From positions 1-28,913 of the forward strand of contig CANKOT010000018.1 of assembly GCA_947484245.1 (NCBI GenBank): a stretch of DNA of 28,913 nucleotides. The letters are read 5' to 3'. The DNA comes from Comamonadaceae bacterium (GTDB lineage: Bacteria; Pseudomonadota; Gammaproteobacteria; Burkholderiales; Burkholderiaceae). Both the position numbers and the translations under genes were made by a program. The notes below the pieces were generated by a model. That model was not told the origin of the DNA and did not search any database. It saw only the letters and a program-made list of their open reading frames with translations. Below are positions 9,701 to 16,021 of this stretch, in pieces (the first letter of the stretch is position 1; each line of letters opens with the position of its first letter).

Positions 9701-10190
9701 TCGCACCACCAACTAAACCATCAGTTCCCGTAGTAAGCGCTAATGTGAGTCCAGCAGAGCCTGCTGCAGTAAATGTTGATCCTGTATTACCAGATGTTTG
9801 AGATAAAGCTTGTGCTGCATCAATTTTTGTATTGAATGCTGTTACAGCTGCGCCATAGGTTGCATCTGTAGTTGACATATTAGAAAAATCATTCAACAAA
9901 GAAATGACTTTTGCACCTTTAGCAGAGCCAGCCGCTGTCAATTGAGCAGCAATCCAGTTGTCCAAGCCTGTAACGGATGTCAAGCTCAAGTTGGAAACCA
10001 AAGTAGTTGCAATTTGCAGATCTGTCTTGGAAGCAAAGTCTGTAGAAATCAGATAGTTTGCCAATGTGCTCAATGCGGTGGGTGAATTGAACGCTGTCAA
10101 AACTTCGTTGTATGTTGCGTTGCTCAGCTGTTGGTTATACAGAGCACCGGCCAAGCGTGTCAGGATGACGCCGTTTGTGGAGATTGCCAT
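6741..10190 (-). CDS. RTX-repeat, S-layer-like secreted protein, 1149 aa
   Basis: The protein is dominated by Ala, Thr, Gly, Ser, Asn and Asp. By eye it has no Cys and only about 14 Lys plus Arg in 1149 residues, so it is strongly acidic. Residues 1-135 form a helical N-terminal region without a cleavable signal peptide. Glycine/aspartate nonapeptides of the RTX type (GGxGNDxI) occur in clusters near residues 372-425, 634-676 and 889-968, separated by beta-strand repeats. The C-terminus is a non-repetitive hydrophobic tail ending ANIDAMLSAA. This is the plan of Caulobacter RsaA-like S-layer proteins and other type I secretion substrates; calcium binding is expected. No type I exporter is encoded in the window. 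AAAGGA stands seven bases before the ATG at 10190. It has its own promoter, leader and terminator, and is probably abundant. The S-layer role is inference; a large RTX adhesin is the alternative. Confidence 0.85.
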   Translation of the reverse strand: MAISTNGVILTRLAGALYNQQLSNATYNEVLTAFNSPTALSTLANYLISTDFASKTDLQIATTLVSNLSLTSVTGLDNWIAAQLTAAGSAKGAKVISLLNDFSNMSTTDATYGAAVTAFNTKIDAAQALSQTSGNTGSTFTAAGSAGLTLALTTGTDGLVGGANSDLFNATYTAANGMTLQSTDTVNGGNGTDTLSVSVGAAGVVQASVSNVETISGNFSAGGTISLLSTTGATSVESSGSTNAAIFSNIPSAATAVKANNTAFGTTFGFTVAALVGTADTVSLTANNVTAGTITIQPASGTNGAETISISSSGSSNVLTLDDGTSTSLATLNISGTQDLGLTVTPTTVTTINASTLTGALTHTTTGTLATSITGGSGNDALTLGAAAVADSVNAGAGDDTITFSANLSNTDTIIGGDGTDILVFGTSADGTGYTAPTTATISGFETLRFTNAIAAGLTTATVQAGITTLDLVGGTNAQTVVLEAGTKTVRVGAANTGTLTVTDTGTATTDVLAVNNTGAAASIFGAAAGGLVVTGFETVNLNGSGTGAATTQQATVITLTPDTGGTSTLNLLGTNLITSTGAITANIIDASGMTGTTAALTMGAAAATGTLTSIVGSLNADTLLGDDSSSINGGAGNDTITGGSGNDTLVGGLGNDSITAGTGNDSLDGGDGDDSITIAGNLTATDTIAGGVGSDTLSIGTAAATLATAANISGFETLAVTTAGLTTDLSVYATNNTFTRLNEVGAAGTYTITGAGSAFATLAAGTAADTFTFSRAVNTLSDSLTFIALTAATTTALTASGEETLTLRSSSTGQATITDINAGALTTLNISGTGGVTVTNAITNSTGLATITDSHTGTGTLLINATNSTSAITFTSGAATGNTTLTTGSGNDIITAGSSILIATAGSGNDSVTGGALADTIDGGTGNDTINGGASGDSLTGGTGADSITGGEGIDRIISGGGIDTIVLTETTAAVDTIVFAETGPVNVDSVTGFTVASDLVEVSIAAFTGSVLAELSTVAGTDINAAVAAGAFDTVSAAAGAATAGGTNTAIFLASTAYTTFANAVNGEGTGSVTGATDANFTTATEGVLTVWYDASASQAVVGVWVNSSTSVANTLTTADTFVEIVRVGITSTNYTLANIDAMLSAA
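7284..7526 (-). repeat. RTX nonapeptide repeat cluster (residues about 889-968)
   Basis: Successive units such as GSGNDSVTGG, GGTGNDTING, GGASGDSLTG and GGTGADSITG encode calcium-binding beta-roll turns at nine-residue spacing. At the DNA level this gives imperfect 27-base repetition. Confidence 0.88.
8163..8291 (-). repeat. RTX nonapeptide repeat cluster (residues about 634-676)
   Basis: Five adjoining units (GGAGNDTIT, GGSGNDTLV, GGLGNDSIT, AGTGNDSLD, GGDGDDSIT) form the most regular beta-roll in the protein, repeated every 27 bases. Confidence 0.9.
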
Positions 10191-10323
10191 TTTTAATTCC
10201 TTTAGTTAGAAAAATTGAAACTTTCTGCAGAAAGTCGAGCGTTCCTTTCGGAGGCTCGTTAAAGCTCTCGGGGGTCCAAAAGCTTTGACAAGCGCCCATA
10301 ACGGGTGAACTTTTTTCTGCAGA
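10191..10323 (-). promoter_or_regulatory. Long structured 5' leader of the RTX/S-layer gene
   Basis: If transcription starts near 10323, the leader is about 130 bases. It contains a hairpin with CGAGC/GCTCG arms (10236-10258) and a smaller inner CC/GG stem. Next to it is a perfect 16-base palindrome, ACTTTCTGCAGAAAGT, at 10220-10235. The ribosome binding site AAAGGA follows. Stem-loops near the 5' end could stabilise a long abundant mRNA; that role is inference. Confidence 0.5.
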
Positions 10324-10329
10324 CGGGTG

Positions 10330-10335
10330 ATTGTA
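10330..10335 (-). promoter_or_regulatory. -10 element of the RTX/S-layer gene promoter
   Basis: The minus strand reads TACAAT, five of six to the sigma-70 consensus. The implied start is near 10323, which places the centre of the upstream CRP-type box at about -42.5. No good -35 hexamer is visible, as is usual at class II activator promoters. Confidence 0.55.
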
Positions 10336-10357
10336 GAGGAATTTCTCCCCCAATTTT

Positions 10358-10373
10358 TGTGATTTGAGTCACA
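10358..10373. promoter_or_regulatory. CRP/FNR-family operator, perfect TGTGA-N6-TCACA
   Basis: TGTGATTTGAGTCACA matches all ten specified positions of the CRP consensus half-sites. It lies between the outer-membrane protein gene and the S-layer gene, just upstream of a TACAAT -10 read toward the latter. The Crp/Fnr-family protein encoded at 15324-16004 keeps the recognition-helix residues that read TGTGA, so it is the obvious candidate ligand, although another CRP elsewhere in the genome could also bind. Confidence 0.72.
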
Positions 10374-10400
10374 CAGAACAGCATGAAATTGCTTTGTTGC

Positions 10401-10420
10401 AAAAAAACATCGTGTTTTTT
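10401..10420 (-). terminator. Weak AT-rich hairpin with T run after the FecR-cyclase-OMP operon
   Basis: The minus strand reads AAAAAACA, a three-base loop and TGTTTTTTT, lying eight bases after the last gene of the operon. The stem is almost entirely A-T, so it would be an inefficient terminator at best, and some readthrough into the S-layer gene is possible. Confidence 0.3.
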
Positions 10421-10427
10421 GTGTGTT

Positions 10428-11768
10428 TTAGGTGTTTGACCACCGAAGTCCAGCATACACACCCAAATTTTTCAAATTAAACAAAGAGTTATTGGATTTT
10501 TGTGATGTTGTTTCCACGTTCAAACCCACGCGCCATTGTTTACTAACTGGCAACCAGTAAGAAATACTCACATCTTGCCTTTTGGTGTTGGTTTTAAGGT
10601 CGCCCAAAAGCTCGCTGTAGTTCAATTGGTCTTTGTTTTCTGAATAGCGCGCCAGCAAGGTCAATTGGCCATTTCCCCAAAGTCTTTCGTGCCTCAAAAT
10701 CAAGTCTGCTCTTTTTTTGTCGCCACCTGGGCGCATGGGGTCTATGGCCCTGTCGGTACCAGAGCCAAAGCTCAGCTGGGTTTCTTGAGCCCCGCCGTTG
10801 GCACACGTCATCTCTATTCGGCCAAACCGGTAGTTGCCATTCAAACTGGCAGACTGGGGAAAGGTTTGCGCCATGCTGCCAATAGCCGGCGCCAACCTAC
10901 AGGGCGCGTTAAAGGTGTTCCACATAAATTTAAGCTGCGCGCTCTGATCTAAATAGGCCGATGCCGACCCAATCCAAAACTGGGTGCTTCCCAAGGCTGC
11001 TTGCCATTGGCCAGAGGCCCAATGCGGCGCCACAGCCAAACCCAGTGGCATGGGCAAGCTGTATTTGATAGACCCCTCTACCGATCGGTTGTTTCCCTCT
11101 GGATGTTGGGGGCTGTTTTTGGCGGTCAGCATGGCGCTTAAGCCCAATTCACCAAAACCAAGTGGGGTTTGGCCTTGGGCTGCTACTTGGGTTTTAAGAC
11201 CCTTGCCGGCTATGGGCTTGGCGGTGTCTGCCAAGGCCAGGTCTACAGGCCCATTTGACAGCCACAAGGTCAGGTATTCTGAATAGGTGGCACTGTTCAA
11301 ATTGGTTTCGTGGCCCGCTGTGGTTTGAAGCAGGGTGTTCCATGTCCAGCTTGAAGCGCTAGCAGATTGGCTTAGCTTTTGCTTTAGGCCGGGTTGAATA
11401 TCGGGGCGTTGAAGCACTTCTTGCAGCAAGGCCCTGGCCGAGCCTTTTAATCCTATTTGAGCCAGTGCTTGGGCATAGTCCAGTTGGGCGCCGGGCAGGT
11501 CTGGCCGCAACAATAGCGCTTTTTCTAAGGCAATGGCGGCCAGTTCAATTTGGCCCTCTGTCAGCAACAAAGCGCCTTTGTGCGCTTGAAACAACGCGTT
11601 TTCTTCGCAAGCTTCTGAATAAGCTGCCAGTTGGGGCAGCTGAGCTGTCTGCCAAGCTTCTGGCGGTGGGCATTGCAGGTCTGCCGCCATGGCTGGGTGC
11701 AATGCAGTAGCCAAGGTCCATGTGGCACCCACCAGCAAGCCAGAGGTTCTGAACTTCAAAGTCTTCAA
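10428..11768 (-). CDS. Outer-membrane protein with TPR N-terminus and beta-barrel C-terminus (Slam-like), 446 aa
   Basis: A signal peptide is clear: basic MKTLKFR, a hydrophobic stretch and cleavage after HPAMAA. Residues about 60-130 hold two or three TPR-like helix pairs (AHKGALLLTEGQIELAAIAL and following). From about residue 140 to the end the pattern is alternating amphipathic strands with aromatic girdles, ending NLGVYAGLRWSNT, as in an outer-membrane barrel. TPR plus barrel is the architecture of surface lipoprotein assembly modulators (Slam, DUF560/PF04575); homology is inferred from layout. The start is a TTG at 11768 with no good Shine-Dalgarno. It is supported by the signal peptide, and no ATG or GTG lies upstream in frame. 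It follows the cyclase gene by 22 bases, suggesting export or display of the FecR-domain protein of the same operon. Confidence 0.72.
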   Translation of the reverse strand: MKTLKFRTSGLLVGATWTLATALHPAMAADLQCPPPEAWQTAQLPQLAAYSEACEENALFQAHKGALLLTEGQIELAAIALEKALLLRPDLPGAQLDYAQALAQIGLKGSARALLQEVLQRPDIQPGLKQKLSQSASASSWTWNTLLQTTAGHETNLNSATYSEYLTLWLSNGPVDLALADTAKPIAGKGLKTQVAAQGQTPLGFGELGLSAMLTAKNSPQHPEGNNRSVEGSIKYSLPMPLGLAVAPHWASGQWQAALGSTQFWIGSASAYLDQSAQLKFMWNTFNAPCRLAPAIGSMAQTFPQSASLNGNYRFGRIEMTCANGGAQETQLSFGSGTDRAIDPMRPGGDKKRADLILRHERLWGNGQLTLLARYSENKDQLNYSELLGDLKTNTKRQDVSISYWLPVSKQWRVGLNVETTSQKSNNSLFNLKNLGVYAGLRWSNT

Positions 11769-11790
11769 AGGAAATAGGAAGAGGGAAAAA

Positions 11791-13836
11791 TCAGCCCATC
11801 ATACTGATTTCGGGGTCTAGTCCAGAAATCAAGTGCAAACGCGAAGGGTCAATGTTGACAGGCAGTGCATAAACCGTACGCGGAGCACGCATGCCAGCCA
11901 ACAAAAAGTCGCCCAGCTTTTGAAATTTATAGGCTTCGTTTTCAGGCTCAGAGTTAACGTCTTCTTGGGCGTTCAGTGCTGCGTGCAAATTCGGGCCCAA
12001 CAAAATGGGGTACCCCAGCTCGGCGGTTAGTTTTTCTAAACGGCTGGCCACGCTAACGGTTTCACCCATGACTGTGTGAACACGGCGCCGAGCAGAACCA
12101 AAAGAGCCCACCATCACAGGGCCAGTTTCAATGCCAATGCCAATGTCTAAGGGCGGTGTTTTGCGAGAGCCGCCCTGAGGCAGCTGCGCCACGCCCTGCT
12201 CCCATATGACACTGGCTGCGGCTACGGCTTTTTGTGCATGTTGGTCGCACGGCAAAGAGCCGTTCCATACTGCCGTGAGGCCATCGCCCACCATTTGCTC
12301 CACCACGCCGCCGTGCGCAGACACAATGGCATCTAGCGTGGTGTAAAAAAGGTGCAGTACGGTGGCCGCGTCTTCGGGGGTGCGCTCTTCGCAGTAGGCA
12401 GAAAAGTTGCGCAAATCAACCAACATGACAGTGGCTTGGCGGGTTTCGGCCTGCACCTGCTCCGAGGGTTCTTGCAAGGCCACTTTGCGCGCAGCACTTT
12501 CGGGCAAATAGCTGGACAAGTTTTGGAACAAGCGCTCGCGCTCTGCGCGCATGCGCACCAGCTCAGCGGCCGTCAGAAACGTGGCTGCCAACGCCACAAA
12601 CACAGCAGGCTGGCCCCAACCTAACCATTGGTGAAAATACAACAACAACACGGCATGAATGCCAAACAAAGCACCCACATTGGCCACTGCCACAGCAGGC
12701 ACAAACCAAGCAGCTTTGGAGCCAGACCACCTAAGGGCCAAAAGCAAGAACAGCAAACTTAGACCACCAGCCAAGAAAGGCCATGCCTTTGCCCACAAGG
12801 GCACAAAGGGTGTGCGAGCATCTAGCGCTGCAGACAAGATTTGCGCATGCACCTCTACGCCGCCCACAGCACCACCCTGAGGTGTAGGCACTGCATCGCC
12901 TCCGCCAAAAGCCGTAGAACCCACCAAGACCCATGCGCCCTTGAGCAGCTCTGCAGGCACTTTGCCTTGGAGCACATCGACAGCCGACACAGACACAAAA
13001 CCTGCGCGAGGCATTTGATAGGACACTCTGAGCAAGCCTTGCTCATCCACAGGCAAAACAAAGCCACCGACTTCAATGGATTGGGCGGGGCCAGTCAAAG
13101 CATTGAGGTATGTGAATATGGGTTGAGAATCAGTGGCCGCAGACAAAGCAGCCAGCGCCAAAGCGGGGTAGGCTTGGCCTTGATAGCAAAGCACTGCAGG
13201 CACACGCCTAATGCCGCCATCTGGGTCTACCACGGGGGTAATGTGGCCCACTGAAACACCTTGAGCAAGTGACGAAGTGGGCGACATAAAGCCAAAGGCT
13301 TGGGTGCCCTTGCAAGCGCCAGCCATTGGGCCTGGCAAAGCGCCAGAGAGTTGGCCGCTTTGCAACTGAGCCTCTGGGTTCAAAGACAACAACTGAGAAA
13401 TAACGGTGGGTGCACCAGACTGAAGGGCACTGCTTAACTCGGGGTCTTGGGGCTGCTGACCATCAAACAGCACATCCACCACCTTGAGGTTCACACCTTG
13501 AGCATCTAGGCTTTGCAGCAAGCTGGCCATTCGGTCTCGGGGCCAAGGCCAGGGGCCTAAGGCTTGGGTGCTTTTTTCGTCAATGTCAACCACCACCACC
13601 CGGCGCTCGGTGGCACCGGGGTTAGCCAAAGACCATGTGCGGCTAGAAAGGCGCTCTTCCCACTGCTGAAACTGTGGTGCCCAAAGACTTGTTGCCAACC
13701 ACATGCTGGCAATAGCCAACAAGGACACCGCGGCATACAGCCATTTTGGGTGTGCCACCCACACACTGGCCCATACCAATGGCTTGGCCACGTTGCTTGG
13801 CTGAGTGCGCTGTGGCAATTGAGAAGGGTGGGCCAT
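11791..13836 (-). CDS. CHASE2-domain class III nucleotide cyclase, membrane-bound, 681 aa
   Basis: Residues 33-53 form a membrane segment. Residues 60-340 are a periplasmic CHASE2 sensor (RVVVVDIDEKSTQALGPWPW near its start). About 350-425 hold the three closing membrane segments typical of CHASE2 proteins. Residues 465-620 are a class III cyclase domain. The two metal aspartates are present, D474 (MLVDLRNF) and D518 (VGDG), as is the transition-state Arg (R599 in ASRLE). Several usual positions differ: the substrate-specifying Lys is Q514, the usual Asp of the DYT motif is V586, and the Asn of VN is S595. Activity on ATP is therefore likely but not certain. It sits three bases after the FecR gene stop, in the same operon. 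It would turn a periplasmic signal into a cyclic nucleotide. Confidence 0.88.
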   Translation of the reverse strand: MAHPSQLPQRTQPSNVAKPLVWASVWVAHPKWLYAAVSLLAIASMWLATSLWAPQFQQWEERLSSRTWSLANPGATERRVVVVDIDEKSTQALGPWPWPRDRMASLLQSLDAQGVNLKVVDVLFDGQQPQDPELSSALQSGAPTVISQLLSLNPEAQLQSGQLSGALPGPMAGACKGTQAFGFMSPTSSLAQGVSVGHITPVVDPDGGIRRVPAVLCYQGQAYPALALAALSAATDSQPIFTYLNALTGPAQSIEVGGFVLPVDEQGLLRVSYQMPRAGFVSVSAVDVLQGKVPAELLKGAWVLVGSTAFGGGDAVPTPQGGAVGGVEVHAQILSAALDARTPFVPLWAKAWPFLAGGLSLLFLLLALRWSGSKAAWFVPAVAVANVGALFGIHAVLLLYFHQWLGWGQPAVFVALAATFLTAAELVRMRAERERLFQNLSSYLPESAARKVALQEPSEQVQAETRQATVMLVDLRNFSAYCEERTPEDAATVLHLFYTTLDAIVSAHGGVVEQMVGDGLTAVWNGSLPCDQHAQKAVAAASVIWEQGVAQLPQGGSRKTPPLDIGIGIETGPVMVGSFGSARRRVHTVMGETVSVASRLEKLTAELGYPILLGPNLHAALNAQEDVNSEPENEAYKFQKLGDFLLAGMRAPRTVYALPVNIDPSRLHLISGLDPEISMMG

Positions 13837-13839
13837 GCT

Positions 13840-15201
13840 TTACTTGCCCCACAAGGTGGCGCCCGTGAAGGTGCCGCGGCCAATTTGGGTTCTGAACAAG
13901 TAGCCTGCTTGGCGGCCGTCGAACGTGATGGCGCCGGCCAAGCTATTGGCTGGGTTGTACTGGCCGGGCTGTGTATCAGAATTGCCCAAGAAAATACCGT
14001 TTTGGGGGTTGATGCTGCCAAACATGCTGAAGCTTTGCACCCCCGCGCTCTGGGCGTACAAGCTTAATTGGGTGTTGTAAGTGCGGGTGGCAAAGTCAAT
14101 GCCCAAATTGCCCGACTGCACTGAGGCCGCTTGCAATTCGTTGGCTGCATTGCGATAGTAGGCCGAGCTAGATTTGAGTGCAAAGTCGGCTTTGGTGGTG
14201 AGCTTGGGCAGCAAGTTGATGTTGCTGGGTTCTCGGAACAAAAAGTAGTAGCCATCGCCCACGGTTACATCGTTGCCCTTCATAGCCTCTAAAAATGGAA
14301 CAGTGAGGGTATCGTTGGCTATTGGGTCGCGGGCCCAGCGACCCCAAATAAGGCGCGTGGTGGCCACCGAGTTCATGAGGTTTTTGGTTTCGGTGTCGGA
14401 GGCCAAGGGGCGCTCGGCGCCGTCTCGGGCTTGGCGGTCTAGCAGCAACAATTTGCTGGCATCCGAAGGGCCGTTGGAGCCAGTGGCCCCTGTTTTACCG
14501 ATTTTTTGCAGGCTAGGGTCTGAAGCGCCCAAACGGTAAATGAGCATCATGCCCAACATATCGGCGCTGAGTTCTTTGGCTCTGGGGCCGGAGCAATAGC
14601 CCACACCATCAGCCTTGCAACTCAGGTCAAATGGAGCCATGACAATGGCCCCTTGGTTGACCGTCACTCGGGTGGCTTCTTTGCCCACTTGTGTTACAAA
14701 GTCGGTGCCCTTCACCCCGATGGCCACAAGGGGCGTGTTAAGCCTAAAACGCTCCTTGGCAGCTTGGGCAGCGGCGCCAGAGATGCTGCGCGCTTCGCCT
14801 GCATCGAGGCTTAGGCGCACCACTGAAGCCGCTGGATCGGTTGGGGTGTACTTGAATTCGTGAATTCTGAACACAGAATTGGGCCGAACACTGACACGGG
14901 CACCATCGATAAACTTGATGTGCACATGGCCGTTTTCTGAGGTGCGAATGACATCGCCTTCTTGAATGGACCCGCCTTTTTGAGACTCCAGCACAGCTGC
15001 GCTGGCAGGAGCTGGCTGCAATCTCTCAATGTTGGATTTGCCAATTGTGAGGGTAACTTCACCGACCACCGAAGCGGCAGCGCTGCTTGTGGAGAATGAG
15101 AAAACAACGGCAAATGCATAAAAAGCAGCCACGCTCATTTGCTTCAAGCTAAAAGGCCTTGAAGTTTTGAGTTTGGCAACTAAATAGTCAAGCATGGTCA
15201 T
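13840..15201 (-). CDS. FecR-domain exported protein with C-terminal beta-barrel-like region, 453 aa
   Basis: The N-terminus carries basic residues (KLKTSRPFSLK) then a hydrophobic core ending STSSAAA, a Sec signal peptide. There is no lipobox Cys, so it is not a lipoprotein. Residues about 80-170 form a FecR domain (GDVIRTSENGHVHIKFIDGA, then TPLVAIGVKGTDF). From about residue 283, beginning LIWGRW, strands recur with the rhythm of a small eight-stranded barrel of the TbpB/HphA kind. It ends GYLFRTQIGRGTFTGATLWG, with a pattern like G-x-F-x-G near the C-terminus. I chose the ATG at 15201 because the alternative Met at residue 22 lacks a basic n-region. An ATG at 15195 is equally possible. It is first in the operon with the CHASE2 cyclase, and a periplasmic sensing or ligand role is inferred. 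Confidence 0.8.
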   Translation of the reverse strand: MTMLDYLVAKLKTSRPFSLKQMSVAAFYAFAVVFSFSTSSAAASVVGEVTLTIGKSNIERLQPAPASAAVLESQKGGSIQEGDVIRTSENGHVHIKFIDGARVSVRPNSVFRIHEFKYTPTDPAASVVRLSLDAGEARSISGAAAQAAKERFRLNTPLVAIGVKGTDFVTQVGKEATRVTVNQGAIVMAPFDLSCKADGVGYCSGPRAKELSADMLGMMLIYRLGASDPSLQKIGKTGATGSNGPSDASKLLLLDRQARDGAERPLASDTETKNLMNSVATTRLIWGRWARDPIANDTLTVPFLEAMKGNDVTVGDGYYFLFREPSNINLLPKLTTKADFALKSSSAYYRNAANELQAASVQSGNLGIDFATRTYNTQLSLYAQSAGVQSFSMFGSINPQNGIFLGNSDTQPGQYNPANSLAGAITFDGRQAGYLFRTQIGRGTFTGATLWGK

Positions 15202-15216
15202 TTGAATTGATTCGAC

Positions 15217-15222
15217 AGTATA
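15217..15222 (-). promoter_or_regulatory. -10 element of the FecR-cyclase operon promoter
   Basis: The minus strand reads TATACT, five of six to consensus, after a run of nine T. The implied start is near 15210, so the CRP-type box at 15244-15259 is centred at -41.5, exactly the class II position. The leader before the ATG would be only about nine bases (15 to the second ATG), with no Shine-Dalgarno, so translation may be nearly leaderless. Confidence 0.55.
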
Positions 15223-15243
15223 AAAAAAAAGCTAAGCCAAACT

Positions 15244-15259
15244 TGTGCGTACGATCACA
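15244..15259. promoter_or_regulatory. CRP/FNR-family operator in the divergent FecR/regulator promoter region
   Basis: TGTGCGTACGATCACA matches nine of ten positions of TGTGA-N6-TCACA. It lies in the 122-base gap between the FecR operon and the regulator gene, so it could control the cyclase operon and the regulator's own transcription. A possible rightward -10 is TAAGAT at 15290-15295, which would place the box at about -50.5 for that direction. Confidence 0.65.
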
Positions 15260-15323
15260 CCTGCTTGTAAAAGAACGGCTGTTTAAGCCTAAGATAGACC
15301 GCAATTGAAACTTCTATAGCCTA

Positions 15324-16004
15324 ATGGCCCTTCATCCGTCTCTATTGCAACAATTTTCTTTGCTGCGCCTGCTTCCAGCGGAGGCCCTGGCTGCGCTGGC
15401 CATGCGGGCTAGCACGCACACCTTTGCCAAAAGAGAAGTGGTGCTGCCCAAGGAAACACCCACGCAATCATTGATGTTTCTTTTAGAAGGCAGACTACAA
15501 GCCATTGATTTTACGCTAGACGGCAGAGAAGTAGGTCTTCACTTTATTGAAGAAGGCGCTTACTTTGGCGAAATTTCAGTCCTTGACGGGCTACCGCCAC
15601 CCGAAATTATCATTGCCAACAAAAAGTCTCAAGTGGTCATGGTGCCCGCTCGTGAGGCAAGGGGCTATATTTTTGCCACGCCGCCCGCCATCGAGGCCAT
15701 GACCTCTGGCTTGGCCAAACGCATTCGGGCCCAAAGCAGCCAACGTCAAATTTTGGGCATCATCAACCCACTTCAAAGAATTTGTGCCTTGCTGCAAAAG
15801 CTCACAGAAGAGGGTCGCAGCAAAGACCTTATTGAAGACGCGCCAACCCATCAAGAAATGGCCATCATGGTGAACCTCACCCGAGAAACCGTTACGCGCG
15901 CTTTTCAGGTCTTGCAATCTCAGGGGGCCTTGGCGCGCGATGGCGACAATTTGAAAGTCGATGCCGCCAAGCTTAAACAAATGGCTGAAAAATCTTCAGA
16001 CTAA
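15324..16004 (+). CDS. Crp/Fnr-family transcription regulator, 226 aa
   Basis: Residues about 10-115 form a cyclic-nucleotide-binding beta-roll. Residues 125-160 are the dimerisation helix. Residues 170-220 are a winged helix-turn-helix whose recognition helix is T186-R-E-T-V-T-R192. The R-E-x-x-x-R positions match the E. coli CRP residues that read TGTGA. The N-terminus lacks FNR-type cysteines. The phosphate-binding cassette starts normally (FGEISVLDG, 81-89). It then runs LPPPEI where CRP has an Arg-Ser pair gripping the cAMP phosphate, so cAMP binding is doubtful or altered. The gene is divergent from the FecR-cyclase operon and is followed after 17 bases by wzm in the same direction. No clear Shine-Dalgarno precedes the ATG. 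It probably controls the surface-layer and export genes. Confidence 0.9.
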   Translation: MALHPSLLQQFSLLRLLPAEALAALAMRASTHTFAKREVVLPKETPTQSLMFLLEGRLQAIDFTLDGREVGLHFIEEGAYFGEISVLDGLPPPEIIIANKKSQVVMVPAREARGYIFATPPAIEAMTSGLAKRIRAQSSQRQILGIINPLQRICALLQKLTEEGRSKDLIEDAPTHQEMAIMVNLTRETVTRAFQVLQSQGALARDGDNLKVDAAKLKQMAEKSSD

Positions 16005-16021
16005 AAATTACCCCGACCCAC

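Noticed and set aside
15281..15286. GTTTAA as the regulator's own class II -10 element.
   Set aside because: It matches TATAAT poorly; the TAAGAT at 15290 is better but places the CRP box at -50.5, so I do not claim class II activation of the regulator gene.
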